This document shows, in pieces, positions 1 through 5,376 of a stretch of 5,984 nt of DNA. Position numbers and translations under genes: made by a program. The notes below the pieces were generated by a model. That model searched no databases and was not told the origin of the DNA. It was given only the letters and a program-made list of their open reading frames with translations. How positions within the stretch are numbered: the stretch's first letter is position 1; every line of letters begins with the position of its first letter. This stretch comes from Bacteroidales bacterium (GTDB lineage Bacteria > Bacteroidota > Bacteroidia > Bacteroidales > Bacteroidaceae): contig SFCY01000134.1 of NCBI GenBank assembly GCA_004558865.1, positions 1-5,984 on the forward strand, given 5' to 3'.

Positions 1-137
1 CAGTTGTCGTTTCGGTCGTCTTCTGCATCTATCGGTCTCAAAACGTCAAGTCTCATCGGTCGTGTAGCCCGCTACACTCCCTCTTCAACTTACGTTTTGT
101 GCAGAATACGAGTCGACCTAATTTTTAGAACCGACCT
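1..137 (-). mobile_element. Partial copy 1 of MITE-like repeat element
   Basis: This is the inverted partner of the element at 4984-5358, and it runs off the left edge of the window. Positions 5-99 match the reverse complement of 5216-5310 with a single mismatch (G at 35). Positions 107-137 match the reverse complement of the outer end of the other copy, including the terminal repeat at 116-137 (AATTTTTAGAACC inside). Between them, where the other copy carries about 175 bases with two tandem units, this copy has only a short joint around 100-106. No transposase is visible, so a non-autonomous element moved by a protein encoded elsewhere is an inference. The open frame across it (4-375 on the plus strand) runs into toxin and antitoxin DNA in antisense and is not a believable gene. 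Confidence 0.75.
62..77. repeat. Perfect palindrome in repeat-element core (copy 1)
   Basis: GTGTAGC and GCTACAC are perfect inverted arms of 7 bp separated by CC. The same 16 bases occur in reverse complement at 5238-5253. It lies inside the conserved 95-bp core of the element, so it may be a protein binding site or a small RNA hairpin. No function can be assigned from sequence alone. Confidence 0.7.
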
Positions 138-219
138 TTATTGCAACCTCTACCTGTTTTGCGTTTGGTCTGTCTGCCAAGAATTCCAGCACGATGTTGG
201 TGTCAAAGAAGATATTCAT
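118..219 (-). pseudogene. PIN-domain toxin (VapC-like), truncated by repeat-element insertion
   Basis: The frame starts at ATG 217-219, overlapping the antitoxin stop by four bases (ATGA), the usual coupled layout of toxin-antitoxin pairs. It reads MNIFFDTNIVLEFLADRPNA and continues to about residue 28. This is the N-terminal strand and first acidic residue (Asp6) of PIN-domain ribonucleases, which cleave RNA using a cluster of acidic residues. PIN toxins are normally about 130-140 residues. Here the frame enters the terminal repeat of the element at about 137 and stops at a TAG inside it (118-120), giving 33 residues that end VGSKN. The remaining catalytic acids are absent, so no active toxin can be made from this copy. 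Any distal part of the gene would lie beyond the left edge, on the far side of the element. The PIN assignment rests on the N-terminal motif plus context and is fairly secure. Confidence 0.75.
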
Positions 220-449
220 AGCCCGTACTTCTCTTTGAAATATTCATCAAGCAATTCTTCGTCCGCTTTGTCTGTCTTGAGTACACCCCTCAACGACAAA
301 AGGGATGAAGTGCTATTGTCCCTCTTGGCTGACTTGGCTTGGTTGATGATGGATTGGGCATACAGGGAAACTTGATGTCTCAAGTCTTCCAAGTTTAGGC
401 TATTGCCTTTTGGTATGTCTACCTGTATGTTTAAAGATGTAGCCGCCAT
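216..449 (-). CDS. Antitoxin of a PIN-type toxin-antitoxin pair
   Basis: This 77-residue protein begins MAATSLNIQVDIP and ends with the acidic helix-like stretch LLDEYFKEKYGL. That arrangement, an N-terminal strand, a helical middle and a C-terminal LRG...EYxKEKYG segment, is typical of the small antitoxins encoded just before PIN toxins in Bacteroidetes. By analogy the C-terminal part should wrap the toxin's active-site groove and the N-terminal part should bind DNA, but neither is shown here. The start is well supported: AGAAAGGAG (456-464) lies six bases upstream and a good promoter precedes it. The stop overlaps the toxin start by four bases. Because the toxin is truncated, this is now effectively an orphan antitoxin that could still repress its own promoter or neutralise a related toxin elsewhere. 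It is AT-richer than the genes to its right, which suits an acquired module. Confidence 0.75.
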   Translation of the reverse strand: MAATSLNIQVDIPKGNSLNLEDLRHQVSLYAQSIINQAKSAKRDNSTSSLLSLRGVLKTDKADEELLDEYFKEKYGL

Positions 450-470
450 TTTATTCTCCTTTCTAAATAG

Positions 471-509
471 TCTGCTACAAAAGTAACCTTTTATTTTTGA
501 ATAGGCAAA
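471..509 (-). promoter_or_regulatory. Bacteroidetes-type promoter of the antitoxin-toxin pair
   Basis: On the minus strand a -33 TTTG (506-509) is followed after 20 bases by TACTTTTG (478-485), a full match to the TAnnTTTG -7 box used by the main sigma factor of Bacteroidetes. Transcription would start near 471, leaving a leader of about 22 bases with a strong ribosome binding site. A small dyad, AAAAG (479-483) and CTTTT (488-492), overlaps the -7 box and could be part of an autoregulatory operator, though it is short. Confidence 0.65.
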
Positions 510-588
510 AAAACTTGGGTCATTTTGAATTATCGTGAATTGGCCACGAATTTTTCACAAATGATTTATTGATGAGAGAATGGCAATC

Positions 589-660
589 CGCATACATCCA
601 GCCGCAGGGGCCGTGTAGGTAGGGTGTTGTCTTTGCGGCCCCTGTGGTTGGATGTGTGCG
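589..660 (+). other. Long hairpin (25 bp stem) downstream of thyX
   Basis: Arms 589-613 and 636-660 pair over 25 consecutive positions around a 22-base loop. Twenty-two pairs are Watson-Crick and three (593/656, 601/648, 604/645) are G-T. In plus-strand RNA all three would be G-U wobbles, while in minus-strand RNA they would be A-C mismatches. It lies in the 278-base gap between the thyX stop and the antitoxin start. No T-run follows in either direction, so a standard intrinsic terminator is not evident. It could be a structured 3' end for the thyX transcript, an antisense or small RNA, or the remnant of another inverted-repeat element. The rest of the gap holds only the antitoxin promoter. 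Confidence 0.6.
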
Positions 661-727
661 CCCTCTTCTTGGGGGCTGGTGGCCAATGGAACTTGATGTT
701 CCTGAGCAGTTCTGTTGGAGCCAGCTT

Positions 728-1618
728 TCATTCATGGGATTGGTCCTCGCCTTGCTGCAGCATTTCCCTCATCTTGTTGTAGAGCGGGAGGGCGAGGATC
801 TTGGCGTCGGGATGTGCAGGGCCCGTCTTGTCCAAGGCGCGCAGGTCGAAGAAGTGCTGCCAGTCGCTTGTGAAGGCCGTGTGGATGAGTTCGGTGTTGG
901 TGTCGAGGGGCAGCACCACGCGAGCCTCTTGCGGTTTCCGTCCCAATGCGATGAGGTTGAGGTAGGCGCGCTCAGCCGCCAAGTTGGCGAAGAGCCAGTT
1001 GTCGAGGGCCGAGGCCTTGCCGCTGGCCACTCGCTTGAACAGCACCTCCAGGTCGACGCCGCCCAACGACTCCGTCTCGAAGCCCTCCGCCTTGACCCAA
1101 GCGGGCAGGTTGACGGCTATCTCGTTGCCAAACTTCTGTTTGGAGTAGTTGCAGTAGCGTGTGGACTGTTCGGCGATGGAGTCCACACGGTGGCGGTTGA
1201 ACTCGCGTGTGATGGCTATCTGGGTGGTGAAGTGCACCGTCACGCGGCGCTCATGGTGCGGAGTGGGTTCCACGCGCCAGCGGCCCAGGTCGTCCAATCG
1301 TTGGTTCTCGGCCAGCACGCGGAGGTTGGTCGTCATGTAGGCCCTGCCTCCGTTGCTGTGGCAGTGGCTGAACTTGTTGGCCTGGTACCAGGCGGCCGCA
1401 GGCTCGTTGGCAGGAATCTCCAGATACACCGTGCCGTGTTCCAACATGGCGTAGTGCTGGTGCTCTATCATGCGTTGGCAGAAGGGTCGGGCCGACTCGG
1501 CCGTCTGGTTCTTCTCGCTCTTGTAGCATACTCTCCCTGCGCGTTCCACTTGCAGGTAGATGCCGTCCTCGCCCTCTTGCTGGGGCCATATCTCGAATGT
1601 GGGGTTGATGACTTTCAT
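728..1618 (-). CDS. thyX: Flavin-dependent thymidylate synthase ThyX
   Basis: ThyX makes dTMP from dUMP in the cytoplasm, using methylenetetrahydrofolate as carbon donor and FAD with NADPH as reductant. It replaces or supplements the unrelated ThyA. The 296-residue protein carries the ThyX signature RHRxxSxxxxSxR as RHRVDSIAEQSTR at 142-154, which contributes to FAD and dUMP binding. The second conserved block is EARVVLPLDTNTEL at 231-244, with Arg233 and the LPL turn. The protein is somewhat longer than the shortest family members (about 220-250 residues), with extra sequence mainly around residues 160-200. The start MKVINPTFEI fits the family's N-terminus, and the stop is followed by a long hairpin. 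It is the last gene of the leftward run, about 42 bases after the pilin-like gene. The ribosome site is weak, as is common in Bacteroidetes, so it probably depends on read-through from upstream. Confidence 0.95.
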   Translation of the reverse strand: MKVINPTFEIWPQQEGEDGIYLQVERAGRVCYKSEKNQTAESARPFCQRMIEHQHYAMLEHGTVYLEIPANEPAAAWYQANKFSHCHSNGGRAYMTTNLRVLAENQRLDDLGRWRVEPTPHHERRVTVHFTTQIAITREFNRHRVDSIAEQSTRYCNYSKQKFGNEIAVNLPAWVKAEGFETESLGGVDLEVLFKRVASGKASALDNWLFANLAAERAYLNLIALGRKPQEARVVLPLDTNTELIHTAFTSDWQHFFDLRALDKTGPAHPDAKILALPLYNKMREMLQQGEDQSHE

Positions 1619-1660
1619 ATCTTGTTGATTCTTTTGGGTTGCTTTATGGGGTTGGTGGCG

Positions 1661-2113
1661 TTATAGGCCGTTGCCCATGGTCATGCCGGGGAAGTCGCCG
1701 CGCTTGTTGGCATCCTCCACCAGGTTGGCCACGCTGTTCTCGTTCATGCCCGACAGATAGTCGCCATAGCTGGCGGCGATGGTCAGCGAGGGAACTTGCC
1801 GCCCGCTCTTGGTCAAGTCTACGTCGGCTGTCACCTGGAACCGCTTGCCGTCGGAGTAGGGAATGTATTGCAGCGAGTCGGCCAACAGGCCGGCCTCCAC
1901 CAGTTGCTTGAGGTTGCCCGTGTAGACCTCGTTCTGCTTTCTGAAGGCTTCCTCGGCTCTCCATATTTGCTCCATGCGCAGCCTCACCTCGCGCTCACGC
2001 TGCTCCTTTTGGCACTGGAACTGCATGGGTTGCGCGATGCTCGCGACGCACAGCACGGCCAAGACGGCCACGCAGATGCCCAGGCCCACGGTGTTGTTGG
2101 GTTTCTTTCTCAT
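1661..2113 (-). CDS. Single-pass membrane protein with pilin-like N-terminal helix, function unknown
   Basis: This 150-residue protein starts MRKKPNNTVG. It has one hydrophobic segment at about 9-28 (GLGICVAVLAVLCVASIAQP), then a charged helix at about 33-60 that leads into EEAFRKQNEVYTGNLKQLVEAGLL (55-78). That pattern, a membrane helix running into an amphipathic helix, then a Tyr-Thr-Gly turn and a leucine-rich stretch, resembles type IV pilins and pseudopilins. However, the classic prepilin peptidase site (Gly followed by Phe and Glu at +5) is not visible. It is therefore better called an envelope-anchored protein of unknown role that may share the pilin-like fold. The start overlaps the stop of the SprT-like gene by one base (TAATG). 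The frame stays open further upstream to 2743, but that extension is antisense-like shadow of the protease gene and should be discarded. The C-terminus is Gly- and Asn-rich (GDFPGMTMGNGL). Confidence 0.8.
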   Translation of the reverse strand: MRKKPNNTVGLGICVAVLAVLCVASIAQPMQFQCQKEQREREVRLRMEQIWRAEEAFRKQNEVYTGNLKQLVEAGLLADSLQYIPYSDGKRFQVTADVDLTKSGRQVPSLTIAASYGDYLSGMNENSVANLVEDANKRGDFPGMTMGNGL

Positions 2114-2760
2114 TATATTATCATGCCCTCTTTCGGCACTATGGGTTTCATCATCTTTTTCAGTTCCTCCAGCCGCTCGCTGCCAATCTTGATTCCGCGC
2201 AAGGAGCGGGTCAGCTGGAATTTCTTGAAGTAGTCGTCGTCGCTGATGTACCAGCTGATTTCCTTGAAGCCGGGCAGGCCCAGCAATCCGGCTATGATTC
2301 TTCCCACGTAGCCCGGGTTGATGACGGCGAAGTAAGTCTCCTTTTCCATGGAGATGACGCCGATGAGCCTGTTGCCGGGCGCATGCTGCCGGGGAGTGTC
2401 GCCTTTGCTGTGGTGGGATATGCGTATGTCCCAGCCGCAGGCGTTGAGTTTGTCCATGATGCCGCGGAACACCTGCCCGTGGGGCGACGTGTCCTTGATC
2501 CAGTTGTAGGCGATGTAATAATGTATCATTTCGTGCAGCATCACGCTCATCATCTCTTTCTCCCCGTAGTCGTAGAGCGTGGACATCGTCAGCACGAAGT
2601 CGTAGCGCCTGTGCCTGAGCCTGTCCTCCTTCCACCGCATGTTGCCCAAATAGGTGCGGGCGCGGGTCAGTCGGAATGCGGGCGTGGGCAGCTGCGACTT
2701 GAAATAGCGTTGGTTGAGCGTCTCGAACGACGCCCTCATCCATGCAAAGTCTGGTTTCAT
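2113..2760 (-). CDS. SprT-like zinc metalloprotease domain protein
   Basis: This 215-residue protein has the zinc protease motif HEMIH at 76-80, with Glu77 as the presumed catalytic base. It is followed by SPHGQVFRGIMDKLN (92-106), where His94 fits the third zinc ligand of SprT-like domains (HGxxF). The N-terminal part, LNQRYFKSQLPTPAFRLTRA, also matches the start of that domain, the fold shared with the eukaryotic DNA-protein crosslink protease SPRTN. Only one cysteine (Cys108) is present near the core, so the C-terminal zinc ribbon of Escherichia coli SprT is missing. The basic C-terminus (KIGSERLEELKKMMKPIVPK) may contact a partner. No signal peptide or membrane segment is seen, so it should be cytoplasmic. 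The substrate is unknown. The start overlaps the metallophosphoesterase stop by four bases (ATGA), and the stop overlaps the next start by one base, so translation is likely coupled. Confidence 0.85.
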   Translation of the reverse strand: MKPDFAWMRASFETLNQRYFKSQLPTPAFRLTRARTYLGNMRWKEDRLRHRRYDFVLTMSTLYDYGEKEMMSVMLHEMIHYYIAYNWIKDTSPHGQVFRGIMDKLNACGWDIRISHHSKGDTPRQHAPGNRLIGVISMEKETYFAVINPGYVGRIIAGLLGLPGFKEISWYISDDDYFKKFQLTRSLRGIKIGSERLEELKKMMKPIVPKEGMII

Positions 2761-3854
2761 GATTCTTTCTTGGGAATTAGGTCCAGCACGACATACTCGC
2801 TCCGCGTGCCGATGCGGAATTTGGCTCCCCAGATGCCCATGCCGCTGGTGACGTAGTATTGGGTCTGTCCTTTCTGCAGCGGCCCGTAGGCGTCCTCGTA
2901 GATGGCGTTCTCAATCCAGGATATGGGCCACACCTGTCCGTAGTGGGTGTGGCCGCTGAACTGGAAGTCGGCTCCCGCCCGCTCGGCTTCTTCCAAGTGG
3001 TGGGGTTCGTGGTCGATGACGATGGTGAAGCGTCGCTTGTCCAAGTGGGCCGTCAGGTCGGCGAGCCGGCGGCGGTGGCGTGAGGCGAAGTCGTCGCGCC
3101 CCACGATGTTGATGCCGCAGGCGGTCACCGCCGTGTCGTTGAGCACGTTGATGCCCGCGGCCTTGTAGAAGTCGATGGCGGCGTCGTGGCCACTGTAGTA
3201 TTCGTGGTTGCCGAAGCAGGCGTAGACGGGTGCGCTGATGCGGCGGAACTCATCCTGCATGTGTTGGGCGAAGAGCGGCCCGGCGCTTCGGTCGATGATG
3301 TCGCCGCCAATCAGCACCAGGTCGGGATGCTCGGCGTTGATGAGTCCCACCCAGCGTTGCAGTTCTTCCTTGCCGTTGTGGTAGCCCAAGTGCAGGTCGG
3401 CCAGCATGACGATTTTCAGTGGCCGCTCCAGTTCTTTGGCGGTCTCTATCTGCAGGGGCTGCCGCGCCTTGTGCAGATAGTGGAAGTAGGCGCCGGTGAA
3501 GAGCAGGGCCATTCCGCCCGCCAGGGCGAGTGTGGTCGCCCAGTTGCTCACCATCAAGGTCTTCGGCGCCACGTGGGCTATCCTGAGCGCATCCATCACC
3601 AACAGTGCCATCACCACATAGAGCAGGATGAAGAGCGAGGAGTTGCCGGTCTCGTAGATGGCGCGCGCCACCGGCAGGGGCAGGCGGTCGAGGCTGGAGA
3701 ATTGGATGAAGAAGCACGCCAGGCAGAGCGTCAGCACTATCATCACGCCCACCTTGCACCACATCCCGAAGGGCATGAGGCGCCAGATGCGGCACGTGGC
3801 GTAGGCTATGCCCGCCAACGGCAACAAGAAGAATATCAACGTCCAATAGCGCAT
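2757..3854 (-). CDS. Membrane-anchored calcineurin-like metallophosphoesterase (YkuE/YaeI-like)
   Basis: This 365-residue protein has four hydrophobic segments at roughly 4-20, 34-52, 72-90 and 105-125, then a cytoplasmic or periplasmic phosphoesterase domain. The two-metal motifs appear in order: ADLHLG (Asp153, His155), GGDIID (Asp185), GNHE (Asn216, His217), DHEPHH (His282) and GHTHYGQ (His302, His304). This order and the GHTHxGQ ending match the YkuE/YaeI group, some members of which hydrolyse UDP-diacylglucosamine or phospholipid-like substrates at the membrane. The substrate here cannot be read from sequence. All metal ligands are present, so it should be active. The start ATG at 3852-3854 gives a good membrane segment (MRYWTLIFFLLPLAGIAYAT), but no Shine-Dalgarno site or promoter is clear upstream, so it may be read from the ddh promoter. 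The stop overlaps the SprT-like gene start (ATGA). Confidence 0.92.
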   Translation of the reverse strand: MRYWTLIFFLLPLAGIAYATCRIWRLMPFGMWCKVGVMIVLTLCLACFFIQFSSLDRLPLPVARAIYETGNSSLFILLYVVMALLVMDALRIAHVAPKTLMVSNWATTLALAGGMALLFTGAYFHYLHKARQPLQIETAKELERPLKIVMLADLHLGYHNGKEELQRWVGLINAEHPDLVLIGGDIIDRSAGPLFAQHMQDEFRRISAPVYACFGNHEYYSGHDAAIDFYKAAGINVLNDTAVTACGINIVGRDDFASRHRRRLADLTAHLDKRRFTIVIDHEPHHLEEAERAGADFQFSGHTHYGQVWPISWIENAIYEDAYGPLQKGQTQYYVTSGMGIWGAKFRIGTRSEYVVLDLIPKKES

Positions 3855-3885
3855 GGTGGGTCACTTGGGTTTGGGGCCGCGCCCA

Positions 3886-3910
3886 GCCCTCCCTTGGCGG
3901 GGTGGGGGAG
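3886..3910. repeat. Short C/G-rich intergenic repeat unit
   Basis: The segment reads GCCCTCCC, then TTGGCGGGG, then TGGGGGAG. It is C-rich on its left and G-rich on its right, so it can fold back imperfectly. It resembles the short CTCCC...GGGGGAG interspersed repeats common between genes in Bacteroidetes genomes. That comparison is from memory, and only one copy is present here. It lies in the 143-base gap between ddh and the metallophosphoesterase. Confidence 0.4.
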
Positions 3911-3940
3911 CGACGGCTTGTGGGTTGTGCGTGTGAAGTG

Positions 3941-3966
3941 GCGTCGCCATTGTGCAATGGCGACGC
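3941..3966 (-). terminator. Perfect 11-bp hairpin downstream of ddh, possible terminator or processing site
   Basis: Arms GCGTCGCCATT (3941-3951) and AATGGCGACGC (3956-3966) pair perfectly around a four-base loop, GTGC. It begins 32 bases after the ddh stop, a plausible place for a transcript end. No T-run follows on the minus strand, so termination would be partial at best. It may instead be an mRNA-stabilising or processing stem between ddh and the downstream genes. Confidence 0.45.
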
Positions 3967-3997
3967 TTGGTGTGTCATGAAGCTGGGTTGGGGTGGT

Positions 3998-4897
3998 CTA
4001 CACCAACGTGGCGACAATCTCCTCCCTCGATCCCGGCAGCATGTCGATGACGGGAATCTCGGGCATGGTGTAGCATCCGGGCTGCAGGCGCATCGAGGCG
4101 CGGGCCACGTTGACCAGCATCTGGCCTGTCAGGGCGGGGTTGTTGATGCTCATGTTGAACTCCATGCGCTGGTTGGGGGTCTTGCCGCTCACGCCCTTGC
4201 GCACGAGGTTCACGCCGTGTCCCATGTCGCGCACCTCGTCCACCGACTTCACGGCAAACACGTGGGTCTCGTCGTGGGCAAAGTAGGGGTCGGCCTTGAT
4301 CTCGGCCGTCACCTGCTCCAAGGTGGCTCCGTCCTCCAGCTCCACGTACACCATGCGGCGGTGTATGCCCTCGCCCAAGGGAATGGTCACGCTCAGTGCG
4401 TTTCTCACGCCCTCTTTGCTGCGCACGCACACGCTGTGGCCCATCGACATGCCCGGGCCGAAGTTGGTGTAGGAGAGTCCCTTCGGGGCCAGGCTCTGCA
4501 TCAGCACGCGCACGATGCTGTCCGATCCTGGGTCCCAGCCGGCTGAGATGACGCTCACGCGGCCTGCCTGCTTGCACACTTCCATCTGCTTCTGTCGGTA
4601 GTCGAGTATGGAGGTGTGGATGTCGAAGCTGTCGACGGTGTTGATGCCGAGCCTCACGATGCGCTCTGCGTTTTCGGGGCAGAGGCGTGTGGGCAGGGCG
4701 AGCACAGCCACGTCCACATTCTTCAGTTTCTCTATGTCGTCTACTACCTCGTAGGGTGTAAGCTCCAAGGGCTTGTCCTTGTCGCCCTGGCGGCGCACGA
4801 TGCCGGCGACCTCAAAGTCGGGAGCGGCCTCCAACGCCTGGATGGTGTAGTGGCCGATGTTGCCGTAGCCAACTACGGCGGCTCTGATTTTCTTCAT
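3998..4897 (-). CDS. ddh: meso-Diaminopimelate D-dehydrogenase, type II-like
   Basis: Ddh reduces and aminates tetrahydrodipicolinate to meso-diaminopimelate in one NADPH-dependent step, supplying peptidoglycan crosslinks and lysine. The N-terminus has the Rossmann nucleotide site VVGYGNIG at 8-15. Substrate-binding blocks follow: SFDIHTS (Asp92), ISAGWDPG (Trp121, Asp122), NFGPGMSMGH (Phe146, Met152), Thr171, Arg181 and GHG around His227. The length of 299 residues and this residue numbering agree with the type II enzymes as I recall them (Symbiobacterium thermophilum, Prevotella timonensis). Corynebacterium-type enzymes are about 20 residues longer. Some type II enzymes also act on other D-amino acids. 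The start is secure: AAGGAT (4905-4910) sits seven bases upstream and a matching promoter precedes it. It is the first gene of the GC-rich leftward run, and a repeat element lies just upstream of its promoter. Confidence 0.95.
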   Translation of the reverse strand: MKKIRAAVVGYGNIGHYTIQALEAAPDFEVAGIVRRQGDKDKPLELTPYEVVDDIEKLKNVDVAVLALPTRLCPENAERIVRLGINTVDSFDIHTSILDYRQKQMEVCKQAGRVSVISAGWDPGSDSIVRVLMQSLAPKGLSYTNFGPGMSMGHSVCVRSKEGVRNALSVTIPLGEGIHRRMVYVELEDGATLEQVTAEIKADPYFAHDETHVFAVKSVDEVRDMGHGVNLVRKGVSGKTPNQRMEFNMSINNPALTGQMLVNVARASMRLQPGCYTMPEIPVIDMLPGSREEIVATLV

Positions 4898-4929
4898 GTT
4901 GATGATCCTTTTTAAGTTTGTTGTTGGTG

Positions 4930-4960
4930 CAAAATTACAATTTTCCGATGAAAAAGCACA
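4930..4960 (-). promoter_or_regulatory. Bacteroidetes-type promoter of ddh
   Basis: On the minus strand TAATTTTG (4930-4937) matches the TAnnTTTG -7 box exactly, and TGTG (4957-4960), 19 bases upstream, is a three-of-four match to the -33 TTTG. Transcription would start near 4923, giving a leader of about 26 bases. It is the only good promoter I see for the ddh to thyX block. The repeat element begins about 25 bases upstream of the -33 box. Confidence 0.65.
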
Positions 4961-4983
4961 CGGTTAGGTAAAAAATATATGAT

Positions 4984-5022
4984 GGTTGGTTCTAAAGGTT
5001 GGTTCTATAGGCTGGTTCTATA
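4984..5022. repeat. Three tandem 13-bp copies of the element end
   Basis: GGTTGGTTCTAAA (4984-4996), GGTTGGTTCTATA (4997-5009) and GGCTGGTTCTATA (5010-5022) lie head to tail. The third is the outer part of the left terminal repeat of the element, so the first two look like extra copies of its tip. The other end (5337-5358) and the end seen in copy 1 (116-137) have only one copy each. They might arise from slippage or abortive end joining. Confidence 0.75.
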
Positions 5023-5049
5023 AATTAGGTCGAGTCGTATTGGCCCAGC

Positions 5050-5197
5050 GCCCACCTTTTCTCGCCATGGCAGAGTCCAAGCAAGCTTGGCTCTGCTCAT
5101 TTGGCTTATCGAAAAGGTTGGGCCTGTGCCCACCTTTTCTCGCCATGGCAGAGTCCAAGCGAGCTTGGCTCTGCTCATTTGGCTTATTGAAAAGGTT
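5050..5197. repeat. Two 78-bp-period tandem units with internal hairpins
   Basis: Unit 1 (5050-5119) and unit 2 (5128-5197) are 70 bases long, match at 68 of 70 positions (differences at 5083/5161 and 5110/5188), and are separated by an eight-base linker, giving a period of 78. Each contains GCAGAGTCCAAGC opposite GCTTGGCTCTGC, a 12-bp stem with one bulged T and almost no loop. Copy 1 of the element lacks the units entirely. Confidence 0.85.
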
Positions 5198-5237
5198 CTG
5201 CAAGATATCGGGATTCAAAACGTAAGTTGAAGAGGGA

Positions 5238-5253
5238 GTGTAGCGGGCTACAC
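5238..5253. repeat. Perfect palindrome in repeat-element core (copy 2)
   Basis: GTGTAGC and GCTACAC surround GG. This is the counterpart of 62-77 in the other copy, and conservation inside the 95-bp core is complete. Confidence 0.7.
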
Positions 5254-5376
5254 GACCGATGAGACTTGACGTTTTGAGAACGATAGATGCAGAAGACGAC
5301 CGAAACGACATGTATCCGTATCGGCTTGGCTTCTAAACCTAATTTTTAGAACCAGCCTTAATTGTTAATCTCATTG

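Larger units (their letters stand above)
5009..5358 (+). mobile_element. MITE-like repeat element, copy 2, with terminal inverted repeats
   Basis: The ends 5009-5030 and 5337-5358 are 22-bp terminal inverted repeats with one mismatch (GGCTGGTTCTA, then T or A, then AAATTAGGT). Inside, in order, are two 78-bp tandem units (5050-5197), the 95-bp core shared with copy 1 (5216-5310) with its palindrome, and a unique tail. TTCTAAA (5331-5337) and TTTAGAA (5345-5351) also form a small hairpin at the right tip. At about 350 bp with no transposase gene, it fits a miniature inverted-repeat element mobilised in trans, but no clear target duplication is visible. A 97-residue frame (5018-5311, minus strand) runs through nearly all of it. 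It begins MSFRSSSASI and carries the tandem units as a 26-residue repeat. It is more likely a by-product of the repeat than a gene. Confidence 0.7.

Noticed and set aside
520..735. 71-residue minus-strand frame overlapping the thyX stop
   Set aside because: It starts just inside the thyX end, but the frame is largely the two arms of the long hairpin and low-complexity flanks. There is no ribosome site and no recognisable domain.
644..1666. 340-residue plus-strand frame opposite thyX
   Set aside because: It is the antisense shadow of a clearly identified GC-rich gene and has no motifs of its own.
2114..2743. Long N-terminal extension of the pilin-like protein
   Set aside because: The extension is the protease gene read in another frame. 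The internal ATG at 2111-2113 gives a coherent membrane protein coupled by TAATG.
5018..5311. 97-residue frame across repeat element copy 2 as a genuine gene
   Set aside because: The sequence is built from repeat-element DNA, including hairpin arms and the terminal repeat. Copy 1 begins the same frame with TTG and runs into unrelated antisense. It is kept only as an observation within the element.
1..5358. CRISPR array or diversity-generating retroelement as an explanation for the repeats
   Set aside because: There are only two 78-bp units with near-identical content and an eight-base linker, no regular unique spacers, and no cas or reverse transcriptase gene in the window.
5009..5358. Target-site duplication flanking element copy 2
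   Set aside because: The bases outside the two ends do not match convincingly, and the extra 13-bp copies make the left boundary uncertain.
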